Shown here: piece after piece, positions 26,980-34,442 of the stretch
Layout: the number at the start of each line of letters is the position of its first letter
How positions within the stretch are numbered: position 1 is the stretch's first letter
Assembly (NCBI GenBank): GCA_029856125.1
Contig: JAHQWJ010000141.1
Coordinates: forward strand, 18,053 to 82,052
Direction: 5' to 3'
DNA: 64,000 nt
Source of the DNA: Promethearchaeia archaeon
GTDB taxonomy: Archaea; Asgardarchaeota; Lokiarchaeia; Sigyniarchaeales; SOKP01
Notes under the pieces: model-generated
The model's database searches: none
The model's input: only the letters and a program-made list of their open reading frames with translations
What the model was told of the DNA's origin: nothing
Translations under genes and position numbers: made by a program

Positions 26980-28728
26980 ATGAACTTTAACTCACCCAAG
27001 TCGGAACCTAATAAAACATTTAAAAAAGTTGATACTAAGAAAGTTGAAAAAACCGAAATCGCTTCAAAACCAGGCCAGAAGCTGAGCGACAAACCAAAGA
27101 ACAAAATAGAACGCCCCAAGATAGATTTACAAAAAGAACCAAGAAATAAAATTCAACGCGAAAAAATTAGCCTACTAACTCCATCAAAAAATAAGATAGA
27201 ACGCCCCAAACTCGATCTAAAAACACCATCCAGAAATAAAATACAACATCCAAAATATGACACAAAAGCTCCACCGAGACATAAAATTGAACCCCGAAGG
27301 ATTAATCTTATGAAAGAACCAAAGTATAAAATACAACATCAAGAATTTAATACTAAAAAGCTTAACACAGATAAAATTCAAGTGAAACCCAGTCATAAAA
27401 TAAGAAGTGAAGAGATTGGTGATAATTTAATAATTAAATCATTCCCTAAAAATACTAGAAATATTATTAGTGAAAATATCTATAAAACTTTTGAGGAAAG
27501 AAAAGCTACTTCAAATTCTAAAATAGTAGATACACTAATTAAAGATTTAGGTGATATTAAATCACAACCGAAGTGGATAAATAGATTACCAAAAGATGAA
27601 TTGAAAGAATTGAGGAATTATATTGTTAATAATAAGATAGATAGTCGATTTGAAGGTAGCTTGTCAAATTATTTTGCTGATCTTACTGATTTAGTAGAAG
27701 ACATAAAAATTTTAAATAATAGAAATCAAGCCGTTAACTTTTCAGAACTCAGTCGTAATTTAATCAAGCAAAATAGAGGATTGAATTTAACAAAAAGAGG
27801 TTTAGAAGAAGCTATTTCTGGAATTTATAACCATTTTAAGAATGTTTTTGATGATTTCAAACTTGAACGTGTAAAAAAAAAGTCTATATTAGGGACGGAA
27901 TCAGAAAAGGAGTCAATACGATGCTTAAGGAAAGAATATAAATTATTAATTGAAATGAATGATGGTAGTTATGGGGGAAAATGTTCAAATCCTAGTTGCA
28001 ACACTGATTTTAAGCGATTACCTGCTTTTGATTTCCATCATGAAGAAAAAAAAATAAAAACTACTACTTGGAATGAGATCATGCATAAAAAATATGATGA
28101 AATAAAAAATACTTTAGAATCTCAAAAAGTAAAACCTATTTGTAAAAATTGTCACTTACCTGAAAATGCTAAAATTTTCAATGATTTTAAAGAGACTATC
28201 TTGAAGAAAGATTTATTTACCTATTCAAGTCACGATATTGATAAATTTTTAAATTTAAAAGTAAATAAGTTTGTTAAAGAAAATAATACAAATTATACGG
28301 CTGCTTCGCTAAAAATTGAGGTAAAGAGATGGATTAAAAAAAGAGCCGTAATTGAACAAGTTTTTAATGGAATGTGTATCTCATGTGCAGAAAAACGACT
28401 TCCATCTTTACAAATGCACCATACTAATCAAGATCTTAAAGTTCATAGATGGGGTGATATTTCTCGTAAATGGAATATTAAAGAATTAATCAATGATTTT
28501 GTAATTGAAGAAGAATGCGTTTGCTTATGTGGAAATTGTCACGCTATGTTAAATACAATAAACTTTGAAAAAAATGTTGGAAAAGTGCTTGGAGAAAAAT
28601 ATGTTCTAGAAGTTAAAGCAGATTATAATAAGATTAAAGGGGCAATCATGAAAAATTCAAGCAGAATTAAAAAAATCAAAAAAAGTATAATTAAATTAAA
28701 TGTTAAGGACCATCTTAATGAAGAATAG
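26980..28728 (+). CDS. Double HNH-type zinc nuclease-like protein with N-terminal 15-residue repeats
   Basis: A 582-residue very Lys-rich protein. Residues 41-130 are six 15-residue repeats of the type NKIERPKIDLQKEPR. A helical middle follows, then two related modules: CSNPSCNTDF...FDFHHEEKK...CKNCHLPEN near 335-390 and CISCAEKRL...LQMHHTNQD...CGNCHAML near 465-525. Each has CxxC, HH and CxxCH, the zinc-bound HNH (beta-beta-alpha-Me) nuclease pattern. The last 38 residues (EVKADYNKIKG... to VKDHLNEE) are the translated repeat shared with the serine dehydratase tail. No integrase or reverse transcriptase accompanies it. It may be a homing or mobile-element nuclease (inference). Confidence 0.75.
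   Translation: MNFNSPKSEPNKTFKKVDTKKVEKTEIASKPGQKLSDKPKNKIERPKIDLQKEPRNKIQREKISLLTPSKNKIERPKLDLKTPSRNKIQHPKYDTKAPPRHKIEPRRINLMKEPKYKIQHQEFNTKKLNTDKIQVKPSHKIRSEEIGDNLIIKSFPKNTRNIISENIYKTFEERKATSNSKIVDTLIKDLGDIKSQPKWINRLPKDELKELRNYIVNNKIDSRFEGSLSNYFADLTDLVEDIKILNNRNQAVNFSELSRNLIKQNRGLNLTKRGLEEAISGIYNHFKNVFDDFKLERVKKKSILGTESEKESIRCLRKEYKLLIEMNDGSYGGKCSNPSCNTDFKRLPAFDFHHEEKKIKTTTWNEIMHKKYDEIKNTLESQKVKPICKNCHLPENAKIFNDFKETILKKDLFTYSSHDIDKFLNLKVNKFVKENNTNYTAASLKIEVKRWIKKRAVIEQVFNGMCISCAEKRLPSLQMHHTNQDLKVHRWGDISRKWNIKELINDFVIEEECVCLCGNCHAMLNTINFEKNVGKVLGEKYVLEVKADYNKIKGAIMKNSSRIKKIKKSIIKLNVKDHLNEE
27100..27369 (+). repeat. Six tandem 45-bp units inside the HNH gene
   Basis: Six in-frame 45-base units encode 15 residues each, with the pattern [N/H/Y]-K-I-[E/Q]-[R/H/P]-x-[K/R/E]-x-x-x-x-K-x-P-x; a degenerate seventh begins with DKIQVKPS. 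The units differ at many positions, so the array is not recent. The product would be an extended, basic, probably disordered arm able to bind nucleic acid. Confidence 0.85.
28608..28721 (+). repeat. Right copy of direct repeat (tail of HNH gene)
   Basis: Matches 26515-26628 without gaps at a constant distance of 2093 bases, about 88 percent identical by eye. Here it forms the last 38 codons of the HNH gene. Downstream the similarity continues in patches (ACTTCTAT, then the 16-base tRNA-like start), so the whole duplicated flank spans about 300 bases. Confidence 0.9.
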
Positions 28729-28799
28729 CATTATTTGTTTTTTTCGAACATTCATAAAATTTTTTTAGTGGGTAGTATTATATCATATATACTTCTATG

Positions 28800-28958
28800 G
28801 CCCGGTTCGTATAGTGGTTAGTGGTAAGATTTTAATCTATCCAACTAATATTGGGTACAAACTTAGTATTTCTTACTAAATTCTCCTATGTGAATCCCTA
28901 GAAGTGTAAGAATATTCTTATGGCTGGGGAAAGGCGAGTTCAATTCTCGCATCGGGCC
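28800..28958 (+). tRNA. Intron-containing or interrupted tRNA-like gene, isotype unresolved
   Basis: GCCCGGT at 28800-28806 pairs fully with ATCGGGC at 28951-28957 (one G-T pair). Directly before the latter is a perfect T-arm: GCGAG, loop TTCAATT, CTCGC at 28934-28950. The 5' part continues with TC-GTAT-AGTGGTTAG, the usual D-arm consensus. Total length of about 159 bases implies roughly 85 bases of intervening sequence. CCCTAG (about 28896) can pair with CTGGGG (28924-28929), with AAGAATATTCTT in the loop, but I could not fix a canonical anticodon loop. It could be a functional intron-bearing tRNA or a damaged one. Confidence 0.6.
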
Positions 28959-29081
28959 CTCTTATATTTCATAAGTTCAATTTGTATGCCTTAGGGCGCC
29001 TTATTTTACAATATAAACAATAAATTAATATCTTTTAGTGAATTTTACTCTGCAATTAAAAATAGATTATAGGCTTAGACT

Positions 29082-29534
29082 ATGGTTGATTTAGATCCAG
29101 AGAAACTTAGAAACATACCAGGATGGGAAAATGCTCCAATTCATATATGTATGGGTGCTGATTGTCGAGGTCTAACTTTTTGTTGTAAACCAGGGTATTC
29201 TCTTACTTTTGGTTTTAAATGTAGTCGGGATGAAGCTTTAAACGATTTAGAACTAAGTCCAGAAGATTTTATTAAAATTAAAGAAGATTTTTCGAGAGCA
29301 AACGATTGGGACTCCGATCTCGTATGTTTTGGATCAATTTCGTATTGTTGCATGAGGAAAGGAGGATGTTCAAGGAGAGATCCTGCGCTACAAATGAGAT
29401 ACCCAGATAAAACCAGAGAAGAATTTATGAAAATATATTACGAAAAAAAGAAAGAGTTAGCTCAGATAATCTTAGAATTCGTAAACAACAACGGAAATAA
29501 AGAAAAAGTTGAGCCGTATTTAGATTTATTCTAA
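29082..29534 (+). CDS. Cys-rich protein resembling the methanogenesis marker 9 domain
   Basis: A 150-residue protein. The stretch HICMGADCRGLTFCCKPGYS resembles the C-x-G-x-x-C/L-R-x-L-T-F-C-C-K-P pattern I associate with methanogenesis marker protein 9-type domains. More cysteines follow: FKCSRDEAL, LVCFGSISYCCMRKGGCSRRDPAL. The C-terminal 35 residues are helical. Metal or Fe-S binding is likely, function unknown. It starts at ATG 29082 and precedes the DHH phosphoesterase gene by 60 bases on the same strand. Confidence 0.55.
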   Translation: MVDLDPEKLRNIPGWENAPIHICMGADCRGLTFCCKPGYSLTFGFKCSRDEALNDLELSPEDFIKIKEDFSRANDWDSDLVCFGSISYCCMRKGGCSRRDPALQMRYPDKTREEFMKIYYEKKKELAQIILEFVNNNGNKEKVEPYLDLF

Positions 29535-29595
29535 TATTATATTTCAAAAAACAGAAATACTCTTCTGCTTTAATTAATTTTAAGAGGGATTTAAC

Positions 29596-30552
29596 TTGAA
29601 AATGATTGTATCAATTACTCACGAACACGATCTCGATGGAATTGGCTCACAAGCAATAATTAAACGTCATCTTGATCTTTCGTCAGTAGTCCTAAAAAAG
29701 AAAGTAATCTATGAGTTTGCTACTTATGTCGATTTCGTTGAAAAAATTCGAGTAATTTTGGATACAGATAAAATTCCTTCAAAGTTAATAATCTCTGATA
29801 TAGGTTTTAATGACTCTTTTGAAGAATTATTTGCATATTTTGAGACTGCAATAACGCGAGGATGCAAAATATTGTGGTTCGATCATCACATCGTCGATGA
29901 TTTGATAAAAGAAAGATTGAGAAACTTAATTGATACATATGTAAATGACCCCGAAAGATGTGCGGCGGAAATAGTTAAAGATTTTTATTTACCGGGTGAT
30001 GACATTTCGAATAACATCGCTAAATTTGCCAGAGATACAGATTTCAGAACTGAATTATTCGAGGTAGCTTCAGATTTGCAATCAATTATAAGTTTTAATA
30101 GAGGAGCTCATAACGATCACAATAAACACAGAATAGTCAAATTATTATCCAAGGGTGATTTTGAAAATGAATGGTTTAGTTCCCAATTAGAATCCTTAAA
30201 ACAATGGCTCGAAGAGGAGTCAGTGTTTGCCTTAGAACACGCAATAACTATTTCTCTAGAATCATTTGGAGATGTCGTTATCTCTTGGGCTAAGTTAGGG
30301 GGGGGTAAAATTACGAAGGTAGTAAGGCAGAAATTTCCTCGTGCGAAAGCCTTTATCGGTATCGACTCAAGGCATAACGAGATTATAATTCACAGCAATT
30401 TCCTTAATTGTCGAGAGTTTGCTAAGGCATTTGAAGGAGGAGGTCATAAAGAAAGAGCAGGTTTTAAATACTCGCATATTTTCGATAATCCTAATGTACT
30501 ATCTCAATCTTTTATTAGAGACATAAAAAAGAGAATTAGTAAATTTAGCTAG
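29596..30552 (+). CDS. DHH/DHHA1-family phosphoesterase
   Basis: A 318-residue protein starting at TTG 29596 or ATG 29602, with AGAGGG upstream. THEHDLDGIGSQ near residue 8, LIISDIGFN, and WFDHHIVDD near 96 are the DHH metal motifs; the late FEGGGHKERAGFK is the DHHA1 signature GGGH. Members cleave small nucleotides such as oligoribonucleotides (nanoRNase) or c-di-AMP, or act as single-strand exonucleases. Nothing here distinguishes these. Confidence 0.87.
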   Translation: MKMIVSITHEHDLDGIGSQAIIKRHLDLSSVVLKKKVIYEFATYVDFVEKIRVILDTDKIPSKLIISDIGFNDSFEELFAYFETAITRGCKILWFDHHIVDDLIKERLRNLIDTYVNDPERCAAEIVKDFYLPGDDISNNIAKFARDTDFRTELFEVASDLQSIISFNRGAHNDHNKHRIVKLLSKGDFENEWFSSQLESLKQWLEEESVFALEHAITISLESFGDVVISWAKLGGGKITKVVRQKFPRAKAFIGIDSRHNEIIIHSNFLNCREFAKAFEGGGHKERAGFKYSHIFDNPNVLSQSFIRDIKKRISKFS

Positions 30553-30613
30553 TAAATGTTAAACGTAATATTTAGAGCTAGTTTAAAGTAATATGATACG
30601 ATATACAAAAGTG

Positions 30614-30633
30614 CGTGAAATTGGCGTTTCACG
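30614..30633. repeat. Perfect inverted repeat downstream of the SIR2 pair
   Basis: CGTGAAA, six-base loop TTGGCG, TTTCACG. It lies between the convergent ends of the DHH gene and the small SIR2-partner gene and could be a terminator hairpin. The core TTTCACG-A recurs in a palindrome at 33787-33805 on the other side of the SIR2 pair. Confidence 0.7.
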
Positions 30634-30684
30634 AACAAATATTTTTATTTTTTATTTTAAAGTAATTGAAAATGGAAAAAACCA

Positions 30685-31095
30685 CTAAAGATCAGAGCTA
30701 TACTTTTTTGCGAGATCCTGGGCCCAATTTTTTCCTCCCATAATGTCATCTACTGATTTTGTGAAATTAGTTTCTAAAACATCAAAAATATTATCCCAAA
30801 GTAATGATTTCGCCTTCTTACCACTCTTTTCATATTCGATTTTAAGTACTTTTCCTTCAGAGGTGTCTTCAATAATCTGAAATCTTCCTTTAAATTGCTT
30901 ACCTGAAGTAATTTCAAATATGTTAGATGCTATATCTTCAACAGTTGATTGTTTTCCAATAAATTTGAATAACATTTTCCCTCTTAAAGCATTAAGATAT
31001 GTCTCAACTGATTGTTTTGTAGTATCTTTGATAAAATCAAGCCCCCAATCTGGATGGCATTTTATAGTTTTTGGCATAATATTATTTAAACCCAT
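30685..31095 (-). CDS. Small protein sharing the C-terminal domain of the SIR2-TPR protein
   Basis: A 136-residue protein of unknown fold. It aligns by eye with the last ~110 residues of the SIR2-TPR protein encoded just upstream: both have a [V/T]I.CHP start and the sequence ITSGKQFKGRFQIIED against ISSGSSYKATFQIIEK, then an I.[Y/W]E[E/K] strand and a conserved Trp. It starts at ATG 31095, 40 bases after the SIR2 gene ends, on the same strand, so both should be co-transcribed. A regulator, inhibitor or sensor subunit of the SIR2 protein is possible (inference). Confidence 0.7.
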   Translation of the reverse strand: MGLNNIMPKTIKCHPDWGLDFIKDTTKQSVETYLNALRGKMLFKFIGKQSTVEDIASNIFEITSGKQFKGRFQIIEDTSEGKVLKIEYEKSGKKAKSLLWDNIFDVLETNFTKSVDDIMGGKNWAQDLAKKYSSDL

Positions 31096-31135
31096 ATGCT
31101 TTTAAAGATTTTCACATAATTGAGTATTTTATGAT

Positions 31136-33316
31136 TTATTTTGGTCCTGGTTTTGAGAGTCTTTTTCTAAATTCTTGAATCATACCTTCCCATATAACCC
31201 TAGCCGTTTCACTATGCTCTTCCCATTCAATTAGAATTTCTTTATTTTTATCTTTCTCTATAATTTGAAATGTTGCTTTATAAGAGGAACCAGATGATAT
31301 ACTCAATAAATTCGGCTCTAATTCATCACAAATGGTTTCAATTCTTTGCCAATTGAAATGATCTCTAAATCCATTAAAGAAGTTTTCGACAAAAATTTTG
31401 ATATAATTCTTTATATAAATAGTCTTCCATCTTTTAGGGTGGCAAATTATAACATCTTTTATTTTTCTAATTTCTTGGTATGATTCTGTTTCACTTTCCA
31501 TACCCTGTTTTACCGATTCTTGCTCACTATTCTTTCTGATGTATTTTAAAATTATATCTTTAGATTTTACATCTCCTATCTGTTCGGCTATTCTAAGTGC
31601 CTCATTGAATAGTTTTATGGCTTCTTGATAGTTTCCCTGAGATTGCCTTATTGTACCGATATTATGAAGACATAATAAATTCAAACTCTTATCTCCCAAT
31701 TGTTCAGATATCTTTAGTGCTTCTTCATGTCGTTTCAAGGCTTCTGAATAATTTCTTTGATTAGCATAAACTAGTCCACTATTGTTTAATATACTACTTT
31801 TAAAGCGTATATTACCTAATTGATCAGCAATCTTTAGCGCTTCTTCGTAATATTTCAAAGACTCAGAAAAACGCTCCTGTATTCGGTATATTGATCCAAC
31901 ATTATTAAGGTTTATTGCAGTTCCATTTAGGTTCCCATATTGTCTATGAATCTTAGCTGCTTCCTTATAAAGATTTATAGCTCCGGGGTAATCGTTTTTA
32001 CTTACATAAACATCACCCATATTATTATAAATACTAGATATTAGTTTTAAACCTACGTCCCCTCCTAAATCTACAGCAATCTTTTTTGCCTCTTCAAATT
32101 TTTTTAAAGCATCTGTATATTTTCTTTGTTTATTAAAAATTTGTCCAGTATTATTGAGGATGATTGCTTTCCACATAGTATCTCCTGTATCATCAGCAAC
32201 TTGCTTAAGCTTTTTGAGACACCTCAATGCATTATCATACATATCTTTATCGATATAAATTTTATAGGGTATCTGATATTTTATTATGTCATTTACTTCC
32301 GGATAGATGCTATTAAGATAATCTTTAGGTTGTAAGGAAAAATTTTCTGAACTTAAGTCCGGTTTAGAATCTATTAATCCTTCTGCCATTTTCTTTGTAT
32401 TTACATTTAAAAGGTATACATGATCCGCATTTTTCATTTGCCAAATTTCAAAAAGTATCTGAACAACTTTTCTTAAATTCAGGTCCAAATTGTTTAATGA
32501 TTGAGGTGTGTGGTCATCAATCTCAAATATTTGCTCTTTTCCTATTTCAATGTCGTGCGAATAATTTATCCAAATCACATTTTGTATTTGTTTTAAAATT
32601 TTTAAGGTAGGTACAATATCAAAATCGTCGCTTCCAGAATAACCTATAATAGCTAATGACCGTTCTTTTGTGATGTTCTCAAATAAAGGTTGTTTAAATG
32701 ATTCTAGCTGAAATACATTTTCTCCTTCTTTGTTTGACCCGAATGCTTGAATTGTAGCAATTAACGAATCTTTTGTGTCTTTTTGTGTAATTATATTCTT
32801 AGGCGAGCCATGTACTTTATAAACAGTTTTTTTTCCTTGATTTAATTGTTCATATGGGTCAGCAAATACTTCAAAATCCTCTTTGGTTATTACTGGAATA
32901 ATTTCCTCAATAGGAACTCCTGATTGATTTAATGCATATTCAATCAAATGATCAAAATTAGTAGTCATCACAAAATGCCCTTTTTTTATCATTTCAGCTA
33001 AGAAAAAATGCTGGATATTTGGTTTATCGCATATACCGTAGTAATCAATAAGCACAAGTTTTTCATCTAATGAGTCTCGAAAAATCTCAACTAGGGTTTC
33101 AAATCGCACTTCTCCCAATTTTATTAGCTCTAAAATACCTTCACTCTCTGATTTATCACATGCATGGTCAATAATGGCTTCCATCATCGCATAACCTGCG
33201 GGAAGGCAAGAGGGGCTATTAATAGAACATCCAGCACCTACTAGAAAAGTGAACTTCCCATTAGTATTAAAAATATCAGTTATCTTAAGATTTGTTAGCT
33301 CCATACTAATTCTCAA
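31136..33316 (-). CDS. SIR2-like domain plus TPR repeats plus unknown C-terminal domain
   Basis: A 726-residue protein (722 from ATG 33304; TTG 33316 is the longer option). The N-terminal domain is SIR2-like: FLVGAGCS at 24-31, FVMTTNFDHLIEYAL, VYKVHGS with the catalytic His, and LAIIGYSGSDDFD. From about residue 385 to 585 run five or six tetratricopeptide repeats of 40 residues, each with NN.G.[I/V]Y and EEALKIAEQLGD-like ends. The final ~110 residues form a domain shared with the small gene downstream. SIR2 domains with repeat sensors are known NADases in prokaryotic antiphage defence (Thoeris-, DSR- and Avs-type systems), so an abortive-infection role is plausible. Confidence 0.85.
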   Translation of the reverse strand: MRISMELTNLKITDIFNTNGKFTFLVGAGCSINSPSCLPAGYAMMEAIIDHACDKSESEGILELIKLGEVRFETLVEIFRDSLDEKLVLIDYYGICDKPNIQHFFLAEMIKKGHFVMTTNFDHLIEYALNQSGVPIEEIIPVITKEDFEVFADPYEQLNQGKKTVYKVHGSPKNIITQKDTKDSLIATIQAFGSNKEGENVFQLESFKQPLFENITKERSLAIIGYSGSDDFDIVPTLKILKQIQNVIWINYSHDIEIGKEQIFEIDDHTPQSLNNLDLNLRKVVQILFEIWQMKNADHVYLLNVNTKKMAEGLIDSKPDLSSENFSLQPKDYLNSIYPEVNDIIKYQIPYKIYIDKDMYDNALRCLKKLKQVADDTGDTMWKAIILNNTGQIFNKQRKYTDALKKFEEAKKIAVDLGGDVGLKLISSIYNNMGDVYVSKNDYPGAINLYKEAAKIHRQYGNLNGTAINLNNVGSIYRIQERFSESLKYYEEALKIADQLGNIRFKSSILNNSGLVYANQRNYSEALKRHEEALKISEQLGDKSLNLLCLHNIGTIRQSQGNYQEAIKLFNEALRIAEQIGDVKSKDIILKYIRKNSEQESVKQGMESETESYQEIRKIKDVIICHPKRWKTIYIKNYIKIFVENFFNGFRDHFNWQRIETICDELEPNLLSISSGSSYKATFQIIEKDKNKEILIEWEEHSETARVIWEGMIQEFRKRLSKPGPK

Positions 33317-33491
33317 TATATGATATTTTTGACTAATTTTATATTTCCCGCATTTACCGGATCACATTTTTAGAATAACTGAAAAATTAGGATATAGCAA
33401 GATACATATATTAGCAATCTATCCATGATAACCTTTTCAGGATCTATTTGTTAGATGCTATGTTAGAAGGAATATTTGATATTCAGATTTT

Positions 33492-33620
33492 TTAGTCTAT
33501 ATCAATAGATTTTCCTTTATCTTTAATCTTTTTCAACCTAACTTCTAGAATCCCATTAGTGTAGCGCGCTTTTGCGTAATCTTGATTAATTGCCGCTGGT
33601 AAATCGATTTCTTTAAAATA
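33492..33620 (-). pseudogene. hsp20 C-terminal remnant
   Basis: Forty-three codons (reading YFKEIDLPAAINQDYAKAR and on to KGKSIDID, then stop) match the end of the intact Hsp20 at 39081. About nine base differences are visible, nearly all synonymous, with only two residue changes. The upstream part of the gene is missing: similarity stops abruptly at 33620. The noncoding flank 33427-33491 also resembles 39014-39080. Within 33317-33991 I see otherwise only repeats and palindromes. Confidence 0.88.
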
Positions 33621-33636
33621 GACTAGAATGACACGA

Positions 33637-33660
33637 CTCACAGAAAAAGCAATTTTAAAG
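33637..33660 (+). repeat. 24-bp direct repeat, copy A
   Basis: CTCACAGAAAAAGCAATTTT followed by AAAG is identical to 34442-34465. Copy A sits 16 bases after the broken end of the hsp20 remnant; copy B is the 3' end of the ParB-like gene. Confidence 0.9.
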
Positions 33661-33774
33661 CTAGTGCGTTAATTAACATAAAATCAAAAGGATGAGAATG
33701 ATATTATGTAAGAGGATTTATTTCATATATCAACTACATTATAGTTTTTGTTTTTATTGTAAAAAACATTAATT

Positions 33775-33805
33775 GAATTGAAGAGCTCTTCGTGTTTCAC
33801 GAAGA
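33775..33805. repeat. Overlapping palindromes and second direct-repeat piece
   Basis: GAATTGAAGAGCTC at 33775-33788 recurs at 34465-34478, where it directly adjoins the 24-bp repeat. Overlapping it are the palindrome GAAGAGCTCTTC (33780-33791) and the hairpin TCTTCGTG-TTT-CACGAAGA (33787-33805) with eight-base perfect arms. Confidence 0.85.
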
Positions 33806-33991
33806 CAAAATATAATTAAGCTACCCCAAAATTTGATCAACAATTAAACATGATGATAGAAACTTTCCTTCTAAAGGATATTCTCATTAAAAAAACAACA
33901 AACAATAAAAAAGAAATAAAAAAAATCATTACTCGATAAGTTAGAAAATAAGTTTTTGGTTGTAACCAAAACTTAGAAAAAATAAAATTAA

Positions 33992-34132
33992 TTATCTTCT
34001 ATGCTTTTTATAACAATCTCGACAATAAACAGGTCTGCCTTCCTTAGGCTCAAATGGAACTTCGCACTCGTTTCCGCAGTCGGCACATGTAGCTTTGTGC
34101 ATCGTTCTATCGCCATAATTTCTATTAGACAT
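33992..34132 (-). CDS. Small zinc-ribbon protein (CADCG...YCRDCY type)
   Basis: A 46-residue protein from ATG 34132. The sequence has MHKATCADCGNECEVPFEPK then GRPVYCRDCYKKHRR, four Cys in two CxxC pairs about 17 residues apart. This is a common archaeal and CPR-bacterial zinc ribbon in which the CADCGxxCxVPFxPxxGRPVYCRDCY string is nearly invariant. A function in nucleic-acid binding or transcription is suspected for the family but not established. It lies between the two copies of the 24-bp repeat. Confidence 0.85.
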   Translation of the reverse strand: MSNRNYGDRTMHKATCADCGNECEVPFEPKEGRPVYCRDCYKKHRR

Positions 34133-34441
34133 TTACTTTCACCAAATTTTAATCTTATACTTGAAACTATAAATATCTCTGTTCAAGCATGTAATGTATA
34201 TTTTTAAAATTGATAAACCTTGGTATTATGAAAAATGCACTTCAAAATTCCGTCAGTAAATATCTTGGTTATTCTTAGTATAAGAGGGTTAAATTGAGGT
34301 ATTTTAAGAGAAAAAAGTGAATCGGTTAAAATTATAGGGAGATTGGGCTTTTTTCCTATGTGTTATATTATGTTTATTATACTTTCCTAGGTATAAATTT
34401 CTACTTATTTTTGCGAATATTCTAAATAAATTCTTGAAATG
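34133..34441. other. Intergenic stretch, no gene seen
   Basis: About 310 bases of AT-rich sequence between the zinc-ribbon gene and the ParB-like gene. No open frame with plausible coding character or RNA-like structure was seen. It probably contains the promoter of the zinc-ribbon gene near its left end. Confidence 0.5.
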
Positions 34442-34442
34442 C

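Noticed and set aside
26980..28728. HNH protein as a Cas9- or IscB-type nuclease
   Set aside because: No RuvC motifs, no arginine-rich bridge helix and no guide-RNA-like region; the two zinc-type HNH modules alone do not support it.
28740..28960. A group I/II intron or CRISPR-like repeat near the tRNA
   Set aside because: No intron core, no reverse transcriptase and no regularly spaced repeats; the repeats are two long, diverged direct copies.
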